Source of the DNA: Corella eumyota
Taxonomy: Eukaryota > Chordata > Ascidiacea > Phlebobranchia > Corellidae
Assembly (NCBI GenBank): GCA_963082875.1
Contig: OY720098.1
Span: 19,406,001-19,470,000, forward strand
Length of the DNA: 64,000 nt
Direction: 5' to 3'
Of the stretch, positions 1-11,884 are shown piece by piece. The translations under genes and the position numbers were made by a program. The number at the start of each line of letters is the position of its first letter. Within the stretch, counting starts at the first letter, position 1. Under the pieces are notes generated by a model, which did no database searches, was not told where the DNA came from, and was given only the letters and a program-made list of their open reading frames with translations.

Positions 1-207
1 AAGGTTCTAAATGATATCTTATAGGGCTAATTCTAAATGATATCTTATAGGGCTATCCCATATTTAGGCTATAAAAGAAAGTTAAACAAATTAAATAAAA
101 AATAAAAAAAATTTAATTTTGTAAAAGTTAAAAAGTGAAATTTTTTTATATATATAAGCCTAAAAGACAGAAGAAAATATTATATAAAAACAATTAACTA
201 AAAAAAT

Positions 208-476
208 TGGTAAAAACACTTGCTACTTCACACATGAGGTCGTGGGTTCAATCCTCACTGCTCTCATGCTGTAGCGCCTTGAGTAAGGCGCTATGAACAA
301 AATAAACTCCTGCTGAGCCAGCACCTAACCAGCAGCATAATTATCTGGCAATTATAATCTATAATATTCCAAACTGCCACAGGCAACTCAAGACTGGGTC
401 GGAGTAACTGATGTTAATCTATGTTTAAGTCGCGCATTCCATTTTCCCACATCAAGGATAAAGATATATACAAAAA
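208..476 (+). mobile_element. tRNA-headed SINE, copy 1
   Basis: Copy of the window's main SINE family. It has the B box (GGTTCAATCC), a shared body with CTGCTGAGCCAGCAC, and the family's 3' end (GATAAAGATATATAC) followed by A-rich sequence. The 5' end of the A-box region is lost. It lies in the receptor intron downstream of exon 7. It resembles the short composite SINE (Cics-1) described from Ciona; that name is from memory and unchecked. Confidence 0.85.
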
Positions 477-498
477 AATTTAAAAAAATATATCTAAC

Positions 499-3400
499 CC
501 TTATTATCAGCAGCAATAAATCCCAATATATTTTCATGTCGAAGCATAATGGTTTGGTAAATTTCGGCTTCTCTGAACCAACTTCTTTCATCTCTTGTTA
601 TAAATTTCTTTACAGCTACATCTTCGCCCCTCCATTTACCCCTGTATACTTCACCATATCTGGGTAAAAAAATTTAAAAAAATGTAAAATAAAATGCGAA
701 AAATAATAAAAAATCAAAAAACAATTTTTGACTTAAATGTTAATAAAAAAAAACTAAAATATTTTTTACGTTATTAGTTAACTACAAATACTAAAGAAAC
801 ACCAACAATTTTTTTTAGTATTGTTAAGTCCCTAGAAAAGTAATAGCCCATTGAACAAGAGTTGCATTATGTTTTATACAAACAAATGGTTGTGACAATA
901 CATTTAGCTTAAGATTAAAAAAAAAATGTAAAATAAAAAAAAATAAAAAAATGCCTTTAAAAAATTTTGACTAAAAAATGTAAACAAAAAATGCCTAAAA
1001 TTATTTGGTTTATGTTAATATTTAAATAAAGATATATACTTTAAAATGCCAACATTTATTTTTTAAATACTTTAAAGATCTTAGTGGAAATCATAGCCTA
1101 CTAAACAAGAATTAAATTTATTTTATAAAAAAAACAAAAGGTAAAAAAATACATTTGCTAAAATTTAAAATCTTTTGCAATTTTATCAAAAAATTTACAT
1201 CAAAAATAAAAGAAAATTATAAATAATTTATAACAGATTTAATCTTACGATTTTGACATTTACCACTAACTACAAAAAAATGATCGAAAAAAGGATTTTA
1301 ACATATTAGTTAACTAAAATTAAAAAGTTAAAATTTATATTATTTAATTTAGGTAGAAGTTTAATAAAGCAAAAAAAATGATTTTAAAAATGATGGTAAT
1401 CAGTTGAAGGTAAATAATACTTAACACCTAACATAAGCCGCACAAGAAGCGGAAACTAACCACAAGAAATTGTAAAACAAAATCAAAATTACCTCCCTTT
1501 TCCAATAACCTCTTGTAGTTGAACCTGTCTTGCGATAGTTCGGTGAACAAGTAAAGGTAAACCAGCACCCGAACCACTGGATGAAAAGTTGCCCACATCG
1601 ACCCCTGTGAAATCTAAAAATATTTTTAAAAAATATTAAAATTTGTTAAAGTTTTTTGACCAAGAAAAATGGTCTGTGATTATACTGAAGAATTTGCAAA
1701 TATCTATATAAATAATAGAGCGTAACAGACAAAGCATATGTATGTCTAATTTAAAGGCCTTTAGAAAATAACCTGCAGTTTAAGGTACAGTGATACATTA
1801 TCACAGACGAATATTAGTTGAGGGTTGTGACCAGATTATGACAATTAAAATTCAGCTAGTACGATGGGCTATCAACTAATAAATATAACCATCTAATGGT
1901 TAAAGTCTTTTAAAATAAAAGCAGTGGGAATTAAACACAACACCTCATAAAGTAATGAACAATGACATAATGTTTAAACTACAGAATTAATACGCATTAG
2001 ATTGATAGACAGTTTTATAATTACCATTCTGAAAGTTGGGGTCAGATATACTAGTAATTGAACCTTTCGTGAGCAAAGGTGGATTTTTTTGTCTTTGTTT
2101 GAAAATGACAATCCCAATCGCAATCAATATCAAAATAAAACAACCGATGCTACCTGAAATACAAATAAATTAAATAAAATTAACTCTAATTGATATATCT
2201 TTTATTATTTACATTTATTAACTTTATACTTTTAATATGATTTTGGCACTGTAGGTTTCAGTTAATAAAAAAATTTAACGAGAAGTATAGATTTTTTTTG
2301 TTTTTAAGCTGTTGTTGTGATTTTTTTATATAAATTTAAACTTTTATTTACAAAATTAAAATTAGTATAAAAAAAACAAAATTAAAACTTACTTGTTAAT
2401 ATAATAGTAAGTTCAAGGGTCGAAAAGCCATCTAAAAAAATAAATAATTTTTTAGAAATAATATTAATATAAAATTTGTAAAAGAGCTTTAAAGGTGGTT
2501 ATATAATTACAAAATTTACCAAACTAGTTTATCCAGTTTTATTCTACCAAACATTTTCCCATGCCAGCAAACGCAATTAAAAACAGTTCAAAAAAATCGT
2601 AAAATTAAAATCAATTTCCAATTACAAATTGAATCAATTTAATACGCCGTAAAAACCCGTGAATATAAAAACAATAAAAACCTTAACAGCAGTTAAGTAA
2701 TTAAACGCGGCGCTGTTTCGAGACATTTTCAAACCGGGCCGTTTCAATTATAACAAAAGATTAAAACGCTATAGTAGGGCGACGAATTTGCAATTTTGTC
2801 TGCAATTGTTTCAGCTGTTTTGACAGCTTTGCAGTTAGCAGACAGTTTAATTTTAATCGTATTTCTTTAAAAAATAAACGACAGGATATATTGGTAAGTT
2901 AATGGGTTTAAAATTTCATTTTAAACAACGACAGGTTACTGTTACTAATCGCAACCTTGAAACCTGAAACCAAATTCGACAAGCGCTGATTTTAAACTTT
3001 ATACACAGTTTACACACAATTATAAATATAACATAGGCCTATATAGTTACCACACAAAATTTAGTCTTAATTAAGCAAGCACAATTCTTTATATGTAAAA
3101 TTTAAAGCTTGATATTGTATACAATTTTAAAAACGATATATTATAGCGCATTCTAATTTTTTAAATATATTATTTCGGGGCGTACTGTTAAGTAGAACAA
3201 ATTTTGCGATTTCACGCACTTTGTAAAATCGTAAAATAATAATAAAACTATAAATGTGAACAATTATAAAAGGTTGTCAAGTCGTTATTTATTTCTATAT
3301 GATAAGATGTACTCACAATGTTTGGGTTTTTATAGCGTGATATAATAAATTGAACAATTAAAAGAAACCCGGAAAGTTAATTAAATGAGGAAAATTGAAA

Positions 3401-6199
3401 ATGTAACGGTAGTTATAAAAATAAAAAATTAACGAAACCAAAAAAAAAAACATTTCCAATTTTATAAAACTTTAATTATAAAAAACCTGGCACAAATTAT
3501 TTATTTTTAAAAGTATGCAACAGTCTAAATGTGAAACAGGGGTGTTGTTATTGTAAACTAGCGCAAAACGTAAGTGTATACACACAATAATGTAGTGTAA
3601 ACCTCTTAGGGTTGACAGACATATCAGCGTCTTCATTTTCAGACATTGTCAATATTTAACAGACATTCGTGACATAACGTGGAATTTCTTAAAGGCTCAT
3701 TTAAAATTTATATATAACTTAAATATAACACGTTTAATTACTAAATTAATACTCAAAAATATTAAAAATTGGAATGGGTACACATATACCATTTTATGTT
3801 ATTCGAATTTTTTTACAAGAATTTCTATAAAACCACATTAAAAATTTAAAGAATAGACTTTCAATAGAATACTGAGTAAATTTTTCATTGTAGTTGGCGT
3901 TAATTAAGTGAAATTAAGGTCATATCTCACGGAGCAAAATCGGGTTATATTTAATTAATAGAAAGTGTTTATTATTAGAACAAATAAAGATTGGTCTAGT
4001 TTGAAAGCTGAAAGGTCAAGGCTATAAGTAACCTACTGACCTTATTTGCACAAACAGACGACGTCGCGAATTTAACAATAGTAAATAATCGAAAGTACAA
4101 TAAGGCACTGTGATGTCATAATCGTAAATACGCAAAATTAAAAAAAAATTAAAAAAATTTGAATTTGCAAAAAATAAACAGCGTTGTTTAAAATAATTTT
4201 TTTTTCTAATTAACTTTACACAAAAAAAACAAAATATTTCGTGAATATATTAACATTCTGGTATATCGGAAGTTAGTATCACGATATAATTAACTGTCTT
4301 AAATATTGGGTATTTAACTCACGTTGTTTTAAGATTAATAGGTTTTTAATATGACATGTTTTTAGACAGTACAGACAATAATCGGTCACTAATTATGTTT
4401 TAAATTTATAAATTCACAAAATATTTATATAAAATTTTTATTGTGAGAATTTAAAACTAAGGGCACTAAAAAGTTAAAGTATATATATACACAAACATAT
4501 TTTAAAGGGGTTAATAACCTAATATTTATTTACAATTATTTGTCTATTTCAAAAATTTCACTTTAAGACATTGCTTAATAAAATTTAATTAAAAAGGGAT
4601 TCCTATTGGAAAAGTTTTGTTTTTTGTGTGTGTTATACCTTTACATTATGTAGTTATTATCGCCATTTTAACACACAAAACATTTTATAAACAGCATTGT
4701 GTAGTGATTAGAACAATTGGCTTTACTATATGAGATCCTTGGTTCGATCACCACTGCTCTCATGCTGTACTGCTCTTAAGTAAAGTGATATAAATGGCAT
4801 AAACCCCTGCTGAGCCAAAAATTAATTAACAACTTAGTTATTGGGCAATTATAATCTATAATATCCCAAACTGCCACAGGCAACTCGAGACTGGGTCAGG
4901 ATAACTGAAGTTACTCTATGTTTAGGTCATGAAGTCGACTTTCCCACATCAAGGATAAATAAATATATAAAAAAATACAAAATAATAAACTATGTTTAAA
5001 AAAACATACCATCTGAAACAGTTGGTTCATCACGATTTTGAGGTTCTTGTAGTACAGGAGGGGGGAGATCTGCGTTACAAAAGTTACCCACACAACATTC
5101 AATCTTTAATATTGGGTTTTTAATTGGTTGGCAAATAAACGGCCTTTCTGGTGGGCTTAAATCGTCCACACCAAAACAACCATATTGGACCAATTTCTGA
5201 AAAAAGACCAGTAAGATTGTCATAAAAAAAATATTCTATATATATATATATATGTTTAAAAAAGTTGCGAAAAAAATAAAACTAGACAGTCCTAAAAATT
5301 CAATTTATACAAATTTCAAACAAATTTTGCCTCAAATATTAATTGTTTTATTTACCAATTTACTTTCTGGAAGAATCTCAGAACTAACATAACATCTTCC
5401 GTTCTCAACTGTACATTCGTTACTATTTCTAGGACATGTGGGATTTCTTTTCGTGCCATCACATCTGCATGTTACTAAAAAGAAAAAATATAATATTAGC
5501 AAAATTTCATGTTAAGTTGCTTTTAAGTAATGAAAAACAAACATAAGATAGTATAGGAAGTAACATAGAAAACAGCTTTTTTGACGTGATATTGCTTTAG
5601 CTTTCAAAAAATCACTTAAAAAAAGTACATATATATATATACCTTTAAAAAATAAGATTTTTATTACACAAACACTATAAATATTAAACATAATATTACT
5701 AGTTGCCTAATACACATTATATATACTTTATCTTTTAAATCATAGACAATTTTAGGCAGTTTTGATATGGAAAAACTACAAAATGTTAACCACTTTAAAC
5801 ACCGGCAGCATGGTGTGATAGTAAGAACACTTGCTACACCACACATGAGGTCGTGGGTTCAATCCCCACTGAACTCATGCTGTAGCGCGCTTGAGTAAGG
5901 CGCTATAAACGGTATGAACTCCTGCTGAGCCAGAACTTTATCATCAGCATAATTATCGGGCAATTATAATCTATAATATCCAAAACTGGCACAGGCAACT
6001 TGAGACTGGGTCGAAGTAACTGATGTAACTCTATGTTTAGGTCGCGCATTCGACCTTCCCACATCGAGGATAAAGTTATATATATATATATATACAAAAA
6101 AAAAAAAAAAAAATTAAACTTACTATTTGTTGTTGTTCCATGTTGAATATTATCCAAAAATATAATTCCGAATAAAAAACACAATTTTGAGTATTTCAT
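499..6199 (-). CDS. TGFBR1: TGF-beta/activin type I receptor kinase (ALK4/5/7 class), 3' part beyond the window
   Basis: Type I serine/threonine kinase receptor that passes TGF-beta/activin signals to Smads at the plasma membrane. Coding exons, 5' to 3': 6199-6124, 5474-5356, 5196-5010, 2431-2393, 2153-2025, 1613-1493, 659-499; all phases agree. Exon 1 opens with a signal peptide ([17 protein letters not shown]). Exons 2-3 give the cysteine-rich ectodomain, with TCRCDG and the closing box [10 protein letters not shown]. The membrane helix is split over exons 4-5 ([19 protein letters not shown]). Exon 6 holds the GS box ([18 protein letters not shown]) and the start of the glycine loop (IGKGRYGEV). 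Exon 7 contains the kinase lysine (VAVKKF) and [20 protein letters not shown], and stops at AADNK, where the Smad-selecting L45 loop begins. ADNK is the ALK4/5/7 form, so a Smad2/3 output is inferred. The remaining kinase exons should lie left of position 1. SINEs sit in the introns. An acceptor-like tract ending near 6274 could be a spliced-leader site. Confidence 0.93.
2432..4690. other. Large AT-rich intron of the type I receptor gene
   Basis: Intron between the ectodomain exon (5010) and the small membrane exon (2431). I see no coding exon, RNA gene or complete transposon here. A possible spacer regulatory element cannot be judged by eye. AGGTCA-type half-sites occur near 3920 and 4010-4050. 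Confidence 0.5.
4691..4977 (+). mobile_element. tRNA-headed SINE, variant subfamily, copy 2
   Basis: Diverged SINE of a second subfamily, marked by GGCTTTACTATATGAG in the head and AAGTCGAC near the 3' end instead of GCGCATTCGAC. It ends about 30 bp from the splice donor of the receptor ectodomain exon at 5010. Confidence 0.8.
5802..6112 (+). mobile_element. tRNA-headed SINE, copy 3
   Basis: Nearly full-length copy with CCGGCAGC start, A and B boxes and a long A tract. It fills most of the first intron of the receptor gene and ends about 12 bp from the donor of the signal-peptide exon (6124). Confidence 0.85.
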
Positions 6200-7306
6200 G
6201 GTTTAACCAGAATTTAATACTTATTTAAGTTTTAGTTTGTTTTAAGTTAATCAAAAAATTATATATATAAATTCTGTAAAAAATAAATAATTTAGGTTTT
6301 AGTTTTGTTTGTTATAAAACTTAATCACAAAATCCTATATCTGTGATCTAAAATTGTCTAATAGCTTTGTCTAAACGCTTATAAAAAATTAAATTGATTA
6401 TTAGACAATTACAGTTTAACGGTTACCTATTAATAATATTCTAAAACAAAATGACAAAAATACCAACCATTTATTATTAATCTATTAGGTATTAGATTAA
6501 ACTCTAAATAAAACCAAAATTTTACAATCGGACAACGAACAATTTTTCCTAATTTAAACCCATATTTCAGCGTTTTTAAACTGCTATTGGCGAGCTAACA
6601 AGGACTTCAGTTTTACCAATATTATTCTAGCCAAGATATAAATGTTTTTATAATGTTTTCACAAGTTTTTAATATAAAAATAGTTCGAATCACGAAATAA
6701 TAAAGCGGTTTCCTTAAACATTCAATTACTTTCAGACAATTGCGTTTTTCTCTCACATTCCACAAACTTTTTCTTAAAAATTTCTCCTTCTTCTTAAACA
6801 CTCATCCGCTTAACAACTCTCTCTCTCTCTGTATATTAATTGCGTTTATCCTCAATATAAGAATAAAAGAAATGTTACTTTTTATCTACTAAGCCAACCC
6901 TACATTTATTATAGCATCGCATTATAATATGTTTAAATAAAATAGTTGCATATATATACAAATTTATAAATAGAATTTAGGAAAATTAGATGATGATATC
7001 ATTTTGCATGACAATAAACATATATCTTACACATATGACGTAATGTTTACGATTTTTTCTGTATCAGCTCTGTACGTAGCTACCATCCTAAAAATTTTGC
7101 TTAAAATAAAGTAATAGCTCTGGGTAACTAACATTTGTGGTGTCTGGGTAAATTTATGTGGGCAATTAATAGTTGAGAGTTGCGAGCATATTACTACAAA
7201 AAAAATAAAGTCTGTAGGGCAAAATATTGACTTTTTTCAATAAATATACTTTCAGTCTTAAATATTTTATTTAGAAAAAAATAATCCAGAATCAGTTACA
7301 CAAAAA
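6200..7306. other. Intergenic region 5' of the receptor gene
   Basis: No gene seen. On the minus strand, TATTTTTTACAG ends at 6274, about 75 nt upstream of the receptor ATG, and could be a trans-splice acceptor or the start of a 5' untranslated exon. A short CT microsatellite lies near 6815. At 7160-7215 there is a fragment like the arms of the inverted-repeat element at 34909. Confidence 0.4.
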
Positions 7307-7476
7307 TTTTTTATTTAAATTTTTTTTTTATTGCGAGAAAATAAAATATTTTGCACGAAGCAGGGTGCGAACCGAATAGATAAATTCGTCAAATAAATAC
7401 AGTTTTGATCAGTAAAATATTTAACTAATTAAAATATACAATTTAAACAATTGTAAATTTAAAATAAAATGATTAA
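7307..7476 (+). repeat. Left direct repeat flanking the Harbinger fragment
   Basis: About 170 bp, roughly 90% identical by eye to 8114-8281 in the same orientation. The shared core includes GTGCGAACCGAATAGATAAA. It ends one base before the apparent terminal repeat of the transposon. Confidence 0.8.
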
Positions 7477-7477
7477 G

Positions 7478-8099
7478 GCCCGTTCACACGGCTGGGCTTG
7501 CGTTGCGCTACGTTACGTTACGTAACTTTGCGAGTTTTCGTTCAGACTGTTACGAATTCTTACGTGGCCACAAGGTGGTAGAATATTATTTAACATAGCA
7601 ACCGCCCGTTTCTAAGAAAGCTACTCTTGTCGCCTGCTTTAATTTTTGCAATAGTACATAGTTGGGTAACAAACATAAAGTTTCTCCTTGTAATTAATTA
7701 TTTTTTTTAAAATGCGTTCCTTTACAAAAAAACAAAAAGTTGCCCTGGCAGTTTTGCTATCCCATCACAAGTGTGGTACCATAAGAAAGTATCACGTTCA
7801 TCCTATTCTTCAAAAAAGAGAAAGTTTGGGTATGATTTTTAAAAATGTTTTCGAATTGCCTTTTTTAAATATTAAAAAATAATATAACGACTTTTGTTTT
7901 AAAGGCGAGCATCATCGCCTAGTACAAGAGTTACGAATATCCAGAAAAGATAAATTTTATGTGTATTTTCGAATGTCACCAGAAAAATTTGATTCTTTGG
8001 TAAATTTAATTGGCCCTTTAACAAAAAAACAAACTACACCAATGCGGAAGCCAATAAGTGTTAAAGAAAGGCTGGCAATAACTTTAAGGTGAAATAAAT
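7478..8099 (+). mobile_element. 3'-truncated PIF/Harbinger DNA transposon
   Basis: It begins with a terminal-repeat-like GGCCCGTTCACACGG followed by a CpG-rich, repetitive ACGTTACGTTACGTAA leader. The first two transposase exons follow, and the element stops just after the second splice donor. No 3' terminal repeat is visible; the sequence passes instead into a direct repeat of its left flank. The element cannot be autonomous as it stands. Confidence 0.7.
7712..8088 (+). pseudogene. PIF/Harbinger transposase (HARBI1-like) N-terminal fragment
   Basis: Two exons, 7712-7829 and 7905-8088, are joined by an intron starting GTATG and ending AAAG; the phases fit. The product begins MRSFTKKQKVALAVLLSHHK. 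It continues with FYVYFRMSPEKFDSLVNLIG and ISVKERLAITLR, the pattern at the start of Harbinger/HARBI1 nucleases (FRMS...F..L, then V..RLAITL). The catalytic Asp/Asp/Glu domain would lie in later exons, which are absent, so no active nuclease is encoded. I see no stop within the two exons, so the truncation may be fairly young. The family call rests on motif recognition only. Confidence 0.7.
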
Positions 8100-8113
8100 T
8101 AAATTTAAATAAT

Positions 8114-8281
8114 TTTTTTATTTAAATTATTTTTTATTGCGAAGAAAAAAATATTTTGCATGAAGCACAGTGCGAACCGAATAGATAAATTCGTCAAATA
8201 AATACAGTTTTGTTCCATAAAATATTTAACTAATTAAAATATACAATTTGAACAATTGTAAATTTAAAATAAAAGTATTAA
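8114..8281 (+). repeat. Right direct repeat flanking the Harbinger fragment
   Basis: Direct copy of 7307-7476, starting 25 bp after the last transposase exon. It sits where the rest of the transposon should be. Confidence 0.8.
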
Positions 8282-8468
8282 AATTGAATAGTCTCTTTCT
8301 GCAAATATAAAAGCGTAAAGTAGTAAAAATATTTTAAAATCTGTTTTTCATTTTTTTTACCTAAAATAGATAGTTTTCTAAATACAAAGTAACCTTAAAA
8401 GAACAGTTTAAAGTATAGCAATATGGCAAGCAAGAAATAAAACGTCTAAAATCTAAAGCTCAAGATTT

Positions 8469-10236
8469 TCACTTTTCGTCAAAACCACAAATTTTCGGGT
8501 ACTTCGGTTCGTGGCATTTTAAATACGAGTATTTTTCCCTTTTACCATCACAATTACTATCGCTAATGTAATAATCTTGTCCGTTGTTGTTTCTTTCAGC
8601 AGCTGATCTCCCAAATAGGCTACCATGGGTTAGCAACTGAACCTGGCAGTTTGCGATCAAGAAATATTCAGCAAAAGTTTTTCGTACTTTGTCGCGAATC
8701 GATTTTTTTTTGCCCATGTTTTTTTCGATATGCATAATATGGATAATAGAGTCGCTTAAAGTAACAACATCAATTAGTAGACCTTCGTTTTTAGATTCAT
8801 CTTTAAGCTCTGTTATTGCATTTTCCTTTACAGATTCAATGTCTGATGTCACGAAGACTCGAAATTTAATTTTTTTGCCTTTTGGTTGTTTTTGAACATA
8901 GTCCTTCGCATAATTTCGAAAACATTTCACGAAGTTCATTTCGTCGCCCTCCGAAAGAAATTGATTATATTCTTCCAGTCCTGTACGCATTACTATAGCA
9001 ACGGTTCGAATTTTAAATTCGTCGTCAATTCGAGAAAGATCGCTCTTTAGAACCTCTTGTATTATTGCCTCCACTTTAGAAGAAGGATTTATCATAATTG
9101 AAATCAAATTTCCGTAATCAAAATTCTAAAAAAAAATAAAAAAAATTATTTAAAATTTATATGATATTTTTTACAATTGTGTTTAACTATTACGTTGCTC
9201 ACCACGTCATTGATGACGTCATCGTTTAATATTGAGTGCGAATTTGTCACGTGACCAGTCAAAAATGACGAAGGGTCATCCGAAGGGCAAATATATAGCT
9301 TCTCTGTTTCAGGATCGCGTAAATCTTTAACTTTGGTGTAGTCGTATTTGAATGGCAAATCTTTTAGGCCTACGTTCCAAGATACAGGTTGCCAGTCAAT
9401 AAAGAATAACCTGTAAGTACAATAATATTAATAAAAGGTTCGTTTGGGCTTTTATAAATGCACGTAACATAGCATTAAATACCGCAAGTGACACACACAA
9501 TTTTAAATTGCACATAATATAAAAGTGTGGACATCTGTGTACAGACCGATAGCCAACAAAAAATGGCATTGTTAATAACAATATTACTCAAAATTGAACA
9601 AAACATAACACATTTTATAAAAAATAGGTTAAGTTAACTGGTTGAATAATGAAAAGTACATAAGGGTGCACGAATTTAGACTAGTTTTAACCAGTCGTAT
9701 AGTCAGACTTTTTAACGTTGTTATCAAATGAATCATCTAAGTAAAAACTTTAAAATACAAAAACTTAAATTGTTAATCTTTAAGCAGTGTGTACTTTAAA
9801 ACTTGTGTATTCGTACAAAGCTACTGTTTGTTATAGGCTTAAACTGTGGTTTATAATAATTAACGATTAAGTTTTACCTTCCCGTTCGTATGGCTTGTTG
9901 AAATGCAGCAGTTATCGCACCAATACTGTCACCTAGTCCGGCGTTAGGTTTAAAAACCAAGATTTTCTTGTTATTACATGCAATATTAGTTGATAATAGG
10001 GTTTTGTTATGCCACTTTGCGTATTTAATCATCGCTTTGTCTATTGGAACCCATTTTGATTTGCTGTTTAATTGGAATGGTGACCATGTTGTTTTGTCTT
10101 TGTTCGGTTCTTTACATTCTTTTTCGTTGTTTTTTGTGCAATTTATTTCGTCTCCTGCTTTTGAGTCGTTCTTTCCCAAGCAAAAATGTAAGAGTAAAAA
10201 TACAGCAAGCAACAAGTACTTTATCTTGTCTACCAT
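8469..10236 (-). CDS. Secreted/type II membrane protein, fucosyltransferase-like glycosyltransferase
   Basis: Three exons, 10236-9878, 9410-9203 and 9125-8469, give 407 residues with matching phases. I chose the ATG at 10236 (MVDKIKYLLLAVFLLLHFCLG), which starts a hydrophobic signal or anchor segment; the frame extends 5' without another ATG. The spacer that follows is rich in Lys and Asn with two Cys. KPNAGLGDSIGAITAAF runs into the exon 1-2 junction (RTGRLFFIDW), like the nucleotide-sugar binding loop of fucosyltransferase-type GT-B enzymes (GLGDR...A...A...R...IDW). Near the C-terminus, LLTHGSLFGRSAAER resembles the S.FG..A box that closes such domains. A Golgi or secreted glycan transferase is therefore inferred; donor and acceptor are unknown, and a non-catalytic relative is possible. 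A tract ending CACAG at 10259, 22 nt before the ATG, could be a spliced-leader acceptor. Confidence 0.75.
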
Positions 10237-10259
10237 CTTAAGGAATAACTTTTCAAATC

Positions 10260-11884
10260 TGTGTTGCAACGTAAAAAAAACATTTTAAATTACGTTGTAC
10301 AATTACGAAGTTTTGGTAAAAAAAACATAGAAAAACAGGCTAACTACACTGCCTTTATACGATAACTAGAATGACTATTTTACTCAAACATTTAAACTGT
10401 ACCGCAAGCAAAGTAAATTGGCTTAAGTAAGTTATAACAAAAAACCAAGTCACTTTAAATATTATAAAAAATTAACCTTTCGAGGCATATTCTATAGCAA
10501 AAACTGGGGTATATTCATCCTATTTTTGCGCCAATCTAACATTTTAAATTTTTTAAGAACCTGCTAGTTTTATGCCACGTTTGTTTATGCTTTTTATGAA
10601 ATATTAAAAACGAAAATTGAGATTTCCTGCCTGACAATTAAGGAAATAATAAAACATGCATGTGCTTAACAATGCGTAACATAATCAACAACTAGTGTTG
10701 CCAAAAAAGTCCTTAAAATTTTAATATCCACTTTATAAGATTACGTCGTCTAATGACACGTAATCTATCCTGGGGCGTCGTGAAACTAGTAATTAAACTT
10801 TAAAAATACCACGGTGTATTCTAGTAATGTTGTAAACCTTTACAGCCTAACACCAGGCGTTTACATTACTGAAGTCTAAAATTTAATTTTTTTTTCATTT
10901 TCTATGCTTTATGCCTGCTAAAAGGTATTTAATTTGATGTTTGAAAGGCGCTGTCTGACAGCCCGTGAAAGTGAAAACGTTATTTAAGCGATTAACATTC
11001 TTAAAATGTTCTGTCTAAGGAACCATAAACAAGTGTAACCGCAATTTTCATTTCTTGGTTAGATAATTTAAATAAATTTTCACATTAAATATATTCTAGA
11101 CTCTTTCTACCATAGACATAGTTATAGTTACAACTACATAACATCTACAACCTATACATAAAACTAAGACTTAATCAAAAAAATAAAATTCATATTAATA
11201 TTGTTTACTTTTAATTTTTAGCATTAAATTTTACTGAATACTTATACTATTGACATGTTTTGCCAATAAATAAAATAAAACTGTCATATAAAACTTATAA
11301 GTAACCCCAGGCTATTACTCAATTATTATGATCTTTCTTAAACAGTACTTTGTGTTGTTTTAGAAATAAAGAGTTTTACAATTTAACTATTACTAAGAAC
11401 AGCCCCTTTTTACTTTTTTTCTCCCTTTACAAAACAAACAATGTACCTGTGATTCTGCTAATTTTAAATCTATTTAATTACACGACAAGGTAAATAAACT
11501 ATTCATAGAAAATGGAACGATTTCACATGTCATTTATGTCTGTTTGCTATATTTTAAACCTGTCTGTACCACAAAAAAATGTCTGCTTGCTATATTTGCC
11601 AATATATTGAACTTCAAAAAATGATTGATTACGGGCTTGGTTTGTACGAATATAACTATTTTAGTCTCATTTGATGCGTAACAGAGAAAGTTTAAGTTAC
11701 AAATGTATTTAGTATTAGTTTTACTCAAAAATATAGAAATTTTATTTCTGCAAATACAAAAAATTTTATTGCTTAAGAAACACGAAAATTATTGCACAGT
11801 ATGTTTTAAATAACGCGTCAAAAAAAAAGTTTAAAAATTTAGATTGTAACTCTACAAAATTAGAAAGGAAGTTCTTCACCGAGG
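10260..11884. other. Intergenic region, nothing recognised
   Basis: Lies between the glycosyltransferase-like gene start and the 3' end of the triple GAIN gene. Only short AT-rich frames are present, without splice support or recognisable domains. Confidence 0.5.

Noticed and set aside
9968-10288. Plus-strand frames opposite the first exon of the glycosyltransferase-like gene
   Set aside because: Antisense shadows; the minus-strand reading has a signal peptide, motifs and fitting splice sites.
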